Source: Mesorhizobium sp. WSM3859 (GTDB lineage: Bacteria; Pseudomonadota; Alphaproteobacteria; Rhizobiales; Rhizobiaceae). From it: DNA of 64,000 nucleotides. This document shows positions 8,871 to 16,148 of this stretch, piece by piece. The notes beneath the pieces are model-generated. The model was not told the DNA's origin, made no database searches, and saw only the letters and a list, made by a program, of their open reading frames with translations. The position numbers and the translations under genes were made by a program. Within the stretch, counting starts at the first letter, position 1; each line of letters opens with the position of its first letter. The stretch lies in the NCBI RefSeq assembly GCF_002295065.1, contig NZ_NSGG01000018.1, positions 1-64,000 of the forward strand, written 5' to 3'.

Positions 8871-9141
8871 TTACCCTTGCGGGTTCTGCGCCGCGGCGGC
8901 CTTGAGGCGCACGCCTCTGCCGCCGCGCCCGCTGGCCTGGTTCTCGCCAATCAGCTCCACGCCGACCGCGTCGAGCGCCTGGATGACCTTCATCAGTGTG
9001 TCGACCACGCCCCTGACGACCCCGTTCGCTCGCTTCCATGCGCTGGATCGTCGGAAGCGAAACTCCGGCACGCTCGGCGAGCGTCTTCTGGTCGATGCCG
9101 GTCAACGCCCGCGCGGCGCGCATCTGTGCGGCAGTGATCAT
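8871..9141 (-). pseudogene. Small XRE-family regulator, frameshifted
   Basis: Residues 1-38 encode a clean XRE helix-turn-helix (ALTGIDQKTLAERAGVSLP, then TIQRMEAS). The frame then shifts, and the normal continuation NGVVRGVVDTLMKVIQALDA and VGVELIGENQASGRGGRGVR is found in the other minus frame, ending at 8871. Removing one G at about 9027 (AGCGAAC to AGCAAC) restores a protein of about 89 aa that matches the usual length and C-terminus of this family. As read, the original frame runs into low-quality Arg-rich sequence ending at 8848. It is either a recent pseudogene or a base-call error. Confidence 0.75.
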
Positions 9142-9174
9142 CGGCCAGAACCTGTTTCTGAAGATACGAAAGAT

Positions 9175-9202
9175 GTATATTTTAAATATTACAATGTCTC
9201 AA
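9175..9202 (-). promoter_or_regulatory. Possible promoter of the small XRE gene
   Basis: On the minus strand TTGAGA is followed 16 bases later by ATATAC, in a strikingly AT-rich stretch upstream of the XRE ATG at 9141. It is consistent with a sigma70-type promoter but the -10 is weak. Confidence 0.3.
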
Positions 9203-9219
9203 GCATCATTTTAAATGCT

Positions 9220-9930
9220 TCAGCCATCGATGTCGCTTTCGGCCACCACTTTGCGCCGCTGCAGCAGGCGTGCCGCGAGCCAGCACAGCATGGCCCAGGC
9301 GAAGCCCGCGCACCAGCCGGCAAGCACGTCGGACGGCCAGTGCACGCCGAGATAGACGCGGCTGGCGCCGACCAGCACGGTGGTGAGCACGGCAAGGCAA
9401 AGCACGAATATCTTCGTCCTGCGGTCCGGCAGGAAACGCGCGGCCAGCGAGCCGAGCGTCAGATAGGTCACCGCCGATAGCATGGCGTGGCCGCTTGGAA
9501 AGGACAGTGACGTCTCGGTAACCAGATGCGAGACGAGATCGGGCCGAGGTCGGTCGACCTCGAACTTCAGCAGGCTGGAAAGCACCTGCCCGCCGGCTAT
9601 GGCGACGAAGACGAAGAGTGCCGTCGCCGGCCTGCGGATCAACAGCAGGTACAGGATGGCCGCAGTCGTGATCAATACTAGCACAGTTGTGCTGCCGAGC
9701 GCGGTGACGTCACGCACCGCGCCCTGCAGCCAAAGCGGGCCGATCGGGCTGTCCGGCTGCCCGGCATGACGGAAGGCAAGCAGGATCTCGGTGTCGAAGG
9801 CGTGCGGCGTCGTGGCGCGCGCCACTTCCATCAATTCTTCAAAACCCCACAACCCGCCAGCGATGACCAGCCCGGCCAGCAGCACCGGGAATTCCATTTT
9901 GTTGAGCAGCGCGTTGGCGACAGATCTCAT
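9220..9930 (-). CDS. PAP2-family membrane phosphatase
   Basis: Integral-membrane acid phosphatase, 236 aa with about six helices. The three PAP2 signatures are present in order: KFEVDRPRP (KxxxxxxRP), SFPSGHAM (PSGH) and SRVYLGVHWPSD (SRxxxxxHxxxD). The family dephosphorylates lipid phosphates such as phosphatidic acid or undecaprenyl pyrophosphate at the outer face of the inner membrane; the substrate here is unknown. It lies 12 bp downstream of the small SMR-like gene in the same direction, so the two probably form an operon. A separate UppP is encoded at 40.5 kb. Confidence 0.9.
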   Translation of the reverse strand: MRSVANALLNKMEFPVLLAGLVIAGGLWGFEELMEVARATTPHAFDTEILLAFRHAGQPDSPIGPLWLQGAVRDVTALGSTTVLVLITTAAILYLLLIRRPATALFVFVAIAGGQVLSSLLKFEVDRPRPDLVSHLVTETSLSFPSGHAMLSAVTYLTLGSLAARFLPDRRTKIFVLCLAVLTTVLVGASRVYLGVHWPSDVLAGWCAGFAWAMLCWLAARLLQRRKVVAESDIDG

Positions 9931-9942
9931 TCGAGCCTTGCC

Positions 9943-10281
9943 CTATAGCCGCTGCATATAGTGCCCGAGCGTGATCAGGGCGACGGCGGCGATCGCCAGC
10001 ACCATGCCGGTCGCCTGGAAAGCATTGAGCCGTTCGCCGAAAAAGGCGATCGCCACGACATTGACCGCCACGAGCTGGATAACCGCCGACAGGCTGAACG
10101 ACACCGACATGCCGAATTCGCGCACCAGCCTCAGCATGATCAGGTTGCCGGCGGTATAGAACGCCAGCGTCAAGACGAGCTTGGCCAGGTTCGGCGCCAA
10201 TCCCCATTGCTTGGCCGCCATGGCTGCCAGCAGGAACATCACGGTCGAAATGCCGAGCTGCGCCAGTCCCCAGAAACTCAC
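9943..10281 (-). CDS. Small four-helix membrane protein, SMR/EamA-like
   Basis: 112-aa membrane protein with four predicted helices. It resembles small multidrug resistance or half-EamA transporters in length and pattern (FYTAGNLIMLRLVREFGMSV, FFGERLNAFQATGM). The GERL segment is typical of the last helix pair in EamA/SMR proteins. It sits upstream of, and 12 bp from, the PAP2 phosphatase. ArnE/ArnF-like flippases have the same size, so a role in moving a lipid-linked substrate for the phosphatase is possible, but that is only an inference from context. Confidence 0.72.
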   Translation of the reverse strand: MSFWGLAQLGISTVMFLLAAMAAKQWGLAPNLAKLVLTLAFYTAGNLIMLRLVREFGMSVSFSLSAVIQLVAVNVVAIAFFGERLNAFQATGMVLAIAAVALITLGHYMQRL

Positions 10282-10448
10282 CTGCCATCCCCCTCTGAAG
10301 CGCCGTCGCCACGCCGGCCGCAGCCCTTGTTTCCGAAGCGGGCGAAGCCGTCAAGCCGATCGCGGCCGATCCCCCGTGCGCGTCAGGGATTGAAGCCGGC
10401 CAGCCGCCGCTCAGCCGACAAACCAGTCTTGCGGTTTGATCACGGCAG

Positions 10449-10466
10449 ATGTCACGAAAATGTGAT
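10449..10466 (+). promoter_or_regulatory. Candidate Pho box upstream of phoX
   Basis: ATGTCAC-GAAA-ATGTGAT: two 7-base half-sites as direct repeats with 11-bp periodicity, the arrangement bound by PhoB (consensus CTGTCAT with a 4-bp spacer). It ends 65 bp before the ATG of a phosphatase that is phosphate-regulated in other bacteria. Site assignment is by eye. Confidence 0.6.
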
Positions 10467-10530
10467 CGGCGCGCTTTAGGGGTCGAAAGGTCAAAACCCC
10501 AGCCACCTCAAGAAGCCAGAGGAACAGCCT

Positions 10531-12528
10531 ATGACCATGACCCCTGAGACCCGCTTCCGCACCAGCCAGCTCGAGGAGAATGACGGCCCGCCCGTCAACC
10601 CGACCGACAACCGCACCATGGGCGAGATCATCGCCGCGCGCTTCTCGCGCCGCGGTTTTCTCATGGGTTCGCTGGCCGTCTCGGCCATCGCCGCCACCGT
10701 CAGCCCGCTGGCGCTCGTCGCCGCCGACGAAGCGCGCGCCGCCGAGGCCTCGGCCTTCAACTTCGACGAGCTCGAAGCCGGTATCGATGAGAAGCACCAT
10801 GTCGCGCCCGGCTATGATGCCGACGTGCTGCTGCGCTGGGGCGATCCGCTGTTTGCCGATTCGCCGGAGTTCGATCCGCTGACGCAGTCGGCCGCAGCCC
10901 AGGCCAAACAGTTTGGCTACAACAATGACTATGTCGGCTACATCCCGATCGACGGCTCGGCCGAGCATGGCCTGCTGGTCGTCAACCACGAATACACCAA
11001 TCCGCATCTGATGTTCCCCGGCATCGTTTCGATCGTCGAGAAGGACGGGAAGAAGAAGGCCGAGGTCGCGCCGCTCTCGAAGGAGCAGGTCGATATCGAG
11101 ATGGCGGCGCATGGCGGCACCATCGTCGAGATCCGCAAGGAAGGCGGCAAATGGCAGGTGGTGCGCGACGGCAAGCTCAACCGCCGCATCATGTCGACCA
11201 CCGAGATGGCGATTTCCGGCCCCGCCGCCGGCCATGACCGCCTCAAGACCAATGCCGATCCGTCCGGCACCAAGGTCATCGGCACGATGAACAATTGCGC
11301 CGGCGGCGTCACGCCCTGGGGCACCTATGTGATGGCCGAGGAGAACATCCATGGCTATTTCTCGGGCGGGCTGCCGGAAGGCCACAAGGAAGCCGCCAAT
11401 TACAAGCGACTCGGCATTCCGGAAGGCGCCTATGAGTGGGGCGCACATTACGACCGCTTCAACCTCGCCAAGGAGCCGAACGAGCCCAACCGCTTCGGCT
11501 GGATCGTCGAGGTCGACGTCAACGATCCGAACTCGGTCCCGAGGAAGCGCACCGCCATGGGCCGGTTCAAGCACGAGGGTGCGGAGTCGATCGTCGCCAG
11601 GGACGGCCGCGTCGTCTTCTATCTCGGCGACGACGAGCGCTTCGACTATGTCTACAAGTTCGTGACCGCTGGCAAGTTCAATCCCGATGACCGCGCGGCC
11701 AACATGAACCTGCTCGACGACGGCACGCTGCATGTGGCGAAGTTCGCCGAGGACGGCTCGATCGAATGGATGCCGATCGTCTTTGGCCAAGGCCCGCTGA
11801 CGGCGGAGAACGGCTTTGCATCCCAGGCCGACGTTCTCATCGAGACGCGGCGCGCCGCAGACCTGCTCGGCGCCACCAAGATGGACCGGCCGGAGGACAT
11901 CCAGCCCAATGCCGGCAACGGCAAGGTCTATGTCATGCTGACCAACAATTCCAAGCGCAAGGCCGAGCAGGTCGACGCCGCCAACCCGCGTGCTTCCAAC
12001 GCCTTCGGCCACATCATCGAGATCGTCGAGGAGGGCCGCGACTTCGCCGCCACCAAGGGCAAGTGGGAAGTGCTGTTGAAATGCGGCGATCCGTCGGTCG
12101 CCGATGTCGGCGCTACCTTCTCGACCGCGACCACCGCCCATGGCTGGTTCGGCATGCCGGACAATTGCGCCGTCGATTCCGCCGGGCGCCTGTGGGTCGC
12201 CACCGACGGCCAGGGTCCGAAGGCCACCGGCCGCACCGACGGCCTGTGGGCGGTGGACACCGAAGGCCCGGCGCGGGCGACATCAAAGCTGTTCTTCCGC
12301 GTGCCGATCGGCGCCGAGATGTGCGGCCCGCTGTTCGCGCCGGACGACCAGACGGCTTTCGTCGCCGTCCAGCATCCGGGTGACGGCGGCGAGGACTGGG
12401 AAGGATTCGGCCGCCCGTCCTATTACGAGGATCCGTCGACCCGCTGGCCGGACTTCAAGCCGGACATGCCGGTGCGGCCGTCGGTCGTTGCGATCACCAA
12501 GCAGGGCGGCGGCAAGATCGCGGTTTAG
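10531..12528 (+). CDS. phoX: PhoX-family alkaline phosphatase, Tat-exported
   Basis: Periplasmic phosphatase that releases phosphate from organic phosphoesters, 665 aa, full length for the PhoX/DUF839 family. The twin-arginine motif SRRGFLMG is at residues 39-46, followed by a hydrophobic stretch and AEA-type cleavage region near residue 70. This fits folded export with a metal (Fe/Ca) cofactor, as known for PhoX. An AGAGGAA ribosome-binding site precedes the start. A candidate Pho box at 10449-10466 suggests induction by phosphate starvation through PhoB. Family motifs such as VVNHEYTNP and CAGGVTPWGTY are intact. Confidence 0.93.
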   Translation: MTMTPETRFRTSQLEENDGPPVNPTDNRTMGEIIAARFSRRGFLMGSLAVSAIAATVSPLALVAADEARAAEASAFNFDELEAGIDEKHHVAPGYDADVLLRWGDPLFADSPEFDPLTQSAAAQAKQFGYNNDYVGYIPIDGSAEHGLLVVNHEYTNPHLMFPGIVSIVEKDGKKKAEVAPLSKEQVDIEMAAHGGTIVEIRKEGGKWQVVRDGKLNRRIMSTTEMAISGPAAGHDRLKTNADPSGTKVIGTMNNCAGGVTPWGTYVMAEENIHGYFSGGLPEGHKEAANYKRLGIPEGAYEWGAHYDRFNLAKEPNEPNRFGWIVEVDVNDPNSVPRKRTAMGRFKHEGAESIVARDGRVVFYLGDDERFDYVYKFVTAGKFNPDDRAANMNLLDDGTLHVAKFAEDGSIEWMPIVFGQGPLTAENGFASQADVLIETRRAADLLGATKMDRPEDIQPNAGNGKVYVMLTNNSKRKAEQVDAANPRASNAFGHIIEIVEEGRDFAATKGKWEVLLKCGDPSVADVGATFSTATTAHGWFGMPDNCAVDSAGRLWVATDGQGPKATGRTDGLWAVDTEGPARATSKLFFRVPIGAEMCGPLFAPDDQTAFVAVQHPGDGGEDWEGFGRPSYYEDPSTRWPDFKPDMPVRPSVVAITKQGGGKIAV

Positions 12529-12861
12529 AGACGGCGCGGAGGCTGCCAATCTCCCCCCTCGTGGAGGAGATGTCCGGCAGGACGGAGGGGCGCGAAGGAT
12601 CGCGAACGTTCGGGGAGCGGCGCAAGCCTCCCCGACGTCGTCTGCCATTGAGGCATGCGACCCGCCTGCGCATGAAAAAGTCAAATCAATGCTCGCGGGA
12701 CGCCTTTACACGTCCGATGGCCAGACCAGTCGCTTTCGGACGTTTGCCCTTCATTCGCCGTCAATTGCATCCTATATCGCTGGCGCGACGTGGCCGGCAG
12801 CGGTCGCCAGCGATTCGCGACCTGAGGGCGGCAGGTCATCACTTCTTGGCACGCGGAGCTC
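12529..12861. other. Intergenic region with one family A repeat unit
   Basis: No convincing gene. Positions 12544-12600 carry a single family A repeat unit (CTCCCCCCTC, then GATGTCCGGCAGGACGGAGG and the tail GCGCGAAGGATC). The remaining bases hold no feature that can be named; the segment probably contains the promoter of the DUF2156 gene. Confidence 0.6.
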
Positions 12862-13899
12862 ATGGCGCCCCTGCGCATCTATTTCGACAGGCTTCTCGAT
12901 GCCGGGGCGCCCAAGGTTCCGCGGCGCGAATTGAGCGATGAGGAGCGCCTGGCGCTGGTGCGCCGCCATGGCGATTTCTCGATCGCCTATTCCACGGCCG
13001 TGCAGAAGAAGCTGTCCTATTTCAGCGACGGCGACGGCTACATCGCCTTCGGCACCAAGATGAGCCGTCATTTCGCGCTGGGCGATCCGGTGGCCGACCC
13101 GGCCGACCGCCCGGCCTATATCAAGCGCTTTGTCGAGACGGCCGGCAGCCCCTGGTTCGTGCAGATCGGCGCCGACACCGCCAAGGTGCTCGCCGGTCTC
13201 GGCTACCAGGTAAACCGGCTCGGCGTCGACACCAGGCTGCTTTTGCCGGAGCATGATTTTTCGGGCAAGCGCAACGAGACCGTGCGCTATTCCGAGCGCT
13301 GGCTGACGAAGAAGGGCTTTGTCCTCACCGAGGGCACGGGAGACGTGCTGCTCGAGGAGATCAAGCAGCTTTCCGCCGACTGGCGCAAAAAACGCATCAT
13401 CAAGCGCTGGGAGATGGGCTTCCTGAACCGTCGCTTTTCCAGCCAGCTGGGCGCCGACATGCGCCGCTTCCTGCTGCACAGTCCCGAAGGCCGGCTTCTC
13501 GCCATCCTGGATTTCGACCCGCTGTTTCGCGACGGCAAGGTCTTCGGCTACACCACCGCCTTCAAGCGCAAGCAGATCGACGCCACGCCGCATGCCGAGG
13601 TCGGGCTGACAAAATTCGCCGTCGACCGCTTCCGTGAGGAGGGCATCTCGATGGTGACCCTCGGCCTCTCGCCGCTGCTCGACATGGAGCCCAGCGGCTT
13701 CGCCGAATCGGATTTCTGGCGCAACGCCTTCCAGCGCGCCTACAACTCGCCCTGGGTCAACCGCTCGCGCTTCAACCTGCAGGGCCAGGCGGCGTTCAAA
13801 CGCCGCTTCCACGGTGTCGAGGAACCGACCTATATCGCGTTCCGGAAAGGGACCTTCGTGGAGATGCTGGGGCTGCTGCGCCTGACCAAGGCGATCTGA
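12862..13899 (+). CDS. DUF2156 protein (aminoacyl-phospholipid synthase C-terminal-like)
   Basis: 345-aa soluble protein of the DUF2156 family, the catalytic GNAT-like domain that forms the C-terminus of lysyl/alanyl-phosphatidylglycerol synthases (MprF/LpiA). Recognisable segments are DFSIAYSTAVQKKLSYFSDG, YIAFGTKMSRHFALGDPV and VGLTKFAVDRFREEGISMVT. The eight or more membrane helices that precede this domain in MprF/LpiA are absent, so the protein is a stand-alone version and the acceptor may not be phosphatidylglycerol. It follows phoX in the same direction, but 330 bp away. Function otherwise unknown. Confidence 0.72.
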   Translation: MAPLRIYFDRLLDAGAPKVPRRELSDEERLALVRRHGDFSIAYSTAVQKKLSYFSDGDGYIAFGTKMSRHFALGDPVADPADRPAYIKRFVETAGSPWFVQIGADTAKVLAGLGYQVNRLGVDTRLLLPEHDFSGKRNETVRYSERWLTKKGFVLTEGTGDVLLEEIKQLSADWRKKRIIKRWEMGFLNRRFSSQLGADMRRFLLHSPEGRLLAILDFDPLFRDGKVFGYTTAFKRKQIDATPHAEVGLTKFAVDRFREEGISMVTLGLSPLLDMEPSGFAESDFWRNAFQRAYNSPWVNRSRFNLQGQAAFKRRFHGVEEPTYIAFRKGTFVEMLGLLRLTKAI

Positions 13900-13904
13900 G
13901 GCAA

Positions 13905-14132
13905 GCCTCTTCCTCGCCCCCGCAAAGCGGGGGAGAGGTGGCTCGGGCGAAGCCCGAGACGGAGAGGGGGCGACATCCGCGACGGGAAAATCCGGCGCGA
14001 AAGGGGTGCGACATAAGCCTTGATCTGAAGAACAGGGGCTACCGCACAACGAGATTCCACCCGTCGGCGCAGGCCCCTCTCCGTCCCGGCTTCGCCGGGC
14101 CACCTCTCCCCACTTTCGTGGGGCGAGGAAGC
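13905..14132. repeat. Inverted pair of family C repeats between convergent genes
   Basis: Two related sequences face each other: about 13905-13971 (CTCGCCCCCGCAAAGCGGGG, GAGAGGTGG, CGGGCGAAGCCCG) and about 14071-14132 (the reverse arrangement, CCCGGCTTCGCCGGG, CCACCTCTCCCC, GTGGGGCGAGG). Each copy contains two short hairpins. They occupy the gap between the convergent DUF2156 and ABC permease genes and may serve as a bidirectional terminator. Confidence 0.75.
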
Positions 14133-14141
14133 CGAGTTCCG

Positions 14142-14939
14142 TCAGTTCCTCAGCCGATATCCCGTCTTGAATATCCACGCCACGATCGCGATGCAGATGG
14201 CCAAGAACACCAGCGTCATGCCGAGGCTGACGCCGACGGAAACATCCGCCTTGCCGTAAAAACTCCAGCGGAACCCGCTGATCAGGTAGACGACCGGGTT
14301 GAACAGGGTGATCGTCTTCCAGATGCCCGGAAGCATGTGGATCGAATAGAAGCTGCCGCCGAGGAAGGTGAGCGGCGTGACGATCAGGAGCGGCACCAGC
14401 TGCAGCTGCTCGAAGGTCTTCGCCCAGATGCCGATGATGAAGCCGAACAGGCTGAAGGTCACCGCGGTCAGCACCAGGAAGGCGATCATCCAGAACGGAT
14501 GCTCGATCCTGAGCGGCACGAACAGCGCGGCGGTGGCGAGGATGATCAAGCCGAGCATTATCGACTTGGTCGCCGCGCCCCCGACATAGGCTATGATGAT
14601 CTCCAGATAGGAAACCGGCGCCGACAAAAGCTCGTAGATCGAGCCGACGAATTTCGGAAAGTAGATGGCGAAGGACGCGTTGGAGATCGACTGCGTCAAG
14701 AGCGACAGCATCATCAGGCCGGGCACGATAAAGGCGCCGTAGGCGATGCCGTCGATCTCGTTGATGCGCGAGCCGATGGCCGAGCCGAAGACGACGAAAT
14801 AGAGCGATGTCGAGATCACCGGCGAGATGATGCTCTGCAGCACCGTGCGGAAGGCACGCGCCATCTCCACCCGGTAGATCGCCCATACAGCACGGAAATT
14901 AGGGGCAGCACGAAAATTAGGGGCCGCGCGCAGGTTCAT
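14142..14939 (-). CDS. ABC-2 type permease (NodJ/YadH-like)
   Basis: 265-aa inner-membrane permease with six predicted helices. Features typical of the NodJ/YadH branch are FIVPGLMMLSL near residue 75, ISNASFAIYFPKFVGSIYEL and LTFLGGSFYSI near residue 195. It overlaps the ATPase gene by ATGA (14936-14939). The N-terminus carries a short tandem duplication (RAAPNF twice, residues 4-15), encoded by an 18-bp direct repeat at about 14891-14926. Annotation of such pairs usually stays at the level of multidrug or polysaccharide export; the substrate is unknown. Confidence 0.88.
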   Translation of the reverse strand: MNLRAAPNFRAAPNFRAVWAIYRVEMARAFRTVLQSIISPVISTSLYFVVFGSAIGSRINEIDGIAYGAFIVPGLMMLSLLTQSISNASFAIYFPKFVGSIYELLSAPVSYLEIIIAYVGGAATKSIMLGLIILATAALFVPLRIEHPFWMIAFLVLTAVTFSLFGFIIGIWAKTFEQLQLVPLLIVTPLTFLGGSFYSIHMLPGIWKTITLFNPVVYLISGFRWSFYGKADVSVGVSLGMTLVFLAICIAIVAWIFKTGYRLRN

Positions 14940-15862
14940 GGCTCTTGCCTCAGGAGACTGACGAAGATCTCTTCGAGCGAGCTGTTCTTGGTGTCGAGGT
15001 CGCGGAACTGGACGCCGGCCGCCTCCAGGTCGCGGATCAGCGAGGCGACGCCCGGACGGTCGCTCTGGTTGTCATAGGTGTAGGTGAGCTGGTTGCCGTC
15101 GGCGGACAGCTCCAGCGCATAGCGCGACAGGCTCTCCGGCAGGGCCGCAAGCGGCGCGCGCAGCTCCAGCTTCATCTGCTTGCGGCCGAGCTTGCGCATC
15201 AGCTCGGCCTTGCCCTCGACCAGGATGATCTCGCCCTTGTTGATGACGCCGACGCGGTCGGCCATCGCCTCGGCTTCCTCGATGTAATGGGTGGTGAGGA
15301 GGATGGTGACACCGTCCTCGCGCAGCCGCCTGACCATCGCCCACATGTCCTGGCGCAGCTCGACATCGACGCCGGCCGTCGGCTCGTCGAGGAACAGCAC
15401 GCGCGGCTCGTGCGACAGCGCCTTGGCGATCATCAGCCGGCGCTTCATGCCGCCCGACAGTGTGATCGCCTTGGAATCCTTCTTCTCCCAGAGTGAGAGG
15501 TCGCGCAGCACCTTCTCGACGAAGTCCTTGTTGGGCGGCTTGCCGAACAGGCCGCGGCTATAGTTCACCGTCGCCCAGACCGTCTCGAAAGCGTCGATGG
15601 TGAGTTCCTGCGGCACAAGCCCGATCAGGCTGCGCGCGGCGCGGTAATCCTTGCTGATGTCATGACCGTCCACGGTGACGCTGCCCGACGAGCGGTTGAC
15701 GATGCCGCAGACGATCGAGATCAGCGTCGTCTTGCCGGCGCCGTTCGGCCCGAGCAGCGCGAAGATCTCGCCGCGCTCGATGTCGAGGTTGATTTCCTTC
15801 AATGCCTTGAAGCCGGTGGCATAGGTTTTCGTGACACCGGAGATCGAGATGATGGATGACAT
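14936..15862 (-). CDS. ABC transporter ATP-binding protein (NodI/YadG-like)
   Basis: 308-aa ATPase partner of the downstream permease. Walker A GPNGAGKTTL (about residues 38-47), signature TLSGGMKRR, Walker B VLFLDEPTAGVDV and the His of LLTTHY are all intact. The C-terminal 90 residues form the DUF4162-like accessory domain common in ABC-2 exporters. The start at 15862 has the typical N-terminus MSSIISISGVTKTYATG. Two-gene operon; no regulator next to it. Confidence 0.9.
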   Translation of the reverse strand: MSSIISISGVTKTYATGFKALKEINLDIERGEIFALLGPNGAGKTTLISIVCGIVNRSSGSVTVDGHDISKDYRAARSLIGLVPQELTIDAFETVWATVNYSRGLFGKPPNKDFVEKVLRDLSLWEKKDSKAITLSGGMKRRLMIAKALSHEPRVLFLDEPTAGVDVELRQDMWAMVRRLREDGVTILLTTHYIEEAEAMADRVGVINKGEIILVEGKAELMRKLGRKQMKLELRAPLAALPESLSRYALELSADGNQLTYTYDNQSDRPGVASLIRDLEAAGVQFRDLDTKNSSLEEIFVSLLRQEP

Positions 15863-16148
15863 GCTGAAATACGGCCGGCTGGAAAATGTGACCTCATATA
15901 GGTCGGATGCCGCTCAAGGCAAACGGCAAATCGATGCGGCTCCTGACAGTTCTGGACAGTGGGCCGACAGGCGACAGCATCGACAATTGACGACGCGGCC
16001 GATGACGGCGTCTTTCCCCCCGTCACTATACGGGGAGAAATGCCCGGCAGGGCAATGAGGGGCAGCGCAAACCTGTCAGGCAAAGCCTACCGCATTCCTT
16101 CGACCAATGACGGCTCGCGGCTGCCAACTACAAACGCCGGCGCTGCCC
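15863..16148. repeat. Intergenic region with an inverted pair of repeat units
   Basis: No gene seen. Unit one lies at about 16013-16070 (CCCCGTCACTATACGGGGAG, then ATGCCCGGCAGGGCAATGAG). Unit two lies at about 16141-16195 in the opposite orientation (CCTCATCCGCCC, CACCTTCTCCCCGTGGGAAC, GGGGAGAAGG) and runs into the 3' end of the phospholipase D-like reading frame. The rest (15863-16010) should hold the promoter of the ABC operon. Confidence 0.7.

Noticed and set aside
8848..9141. Programmed frameshift in the XRE gene
   Set aside because: There is no slippery heptamer or strong downstream structure; a simple one-base insertion explains it.
9201..9220. Terminator hairpin AAGCAT...ATGCTT after the PAP2 gene
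   Set aside because: Only a 6-bp stem with an AT-rich loop and no U-run in the right place; it overlaps the stop codon.
10411..12141. Long minus-strand frame of 576 codons opposite phoX
   Set aside because: It is antisense to an intact PhoX gene with Tat signal; the translated sequence is rich in Arg/Gly/His without family features. Such mirror frames are expected at high GC.
12772..14886. Minus-strand frame of 704 codons running through the DUF2156 gene and the ABC permease
   Set aside because: It opposes DUF2156 and overlaps the NodJ-like permease in a different frame. Only the permease frame shows membrane helices.
14142..15862. NodIJ lipo-chitooligosaccharide exporter
   Set aside because: The pair is NodIJ-like in pattern, but no nod genes or nod box are near, and the same family covers many general exporters.
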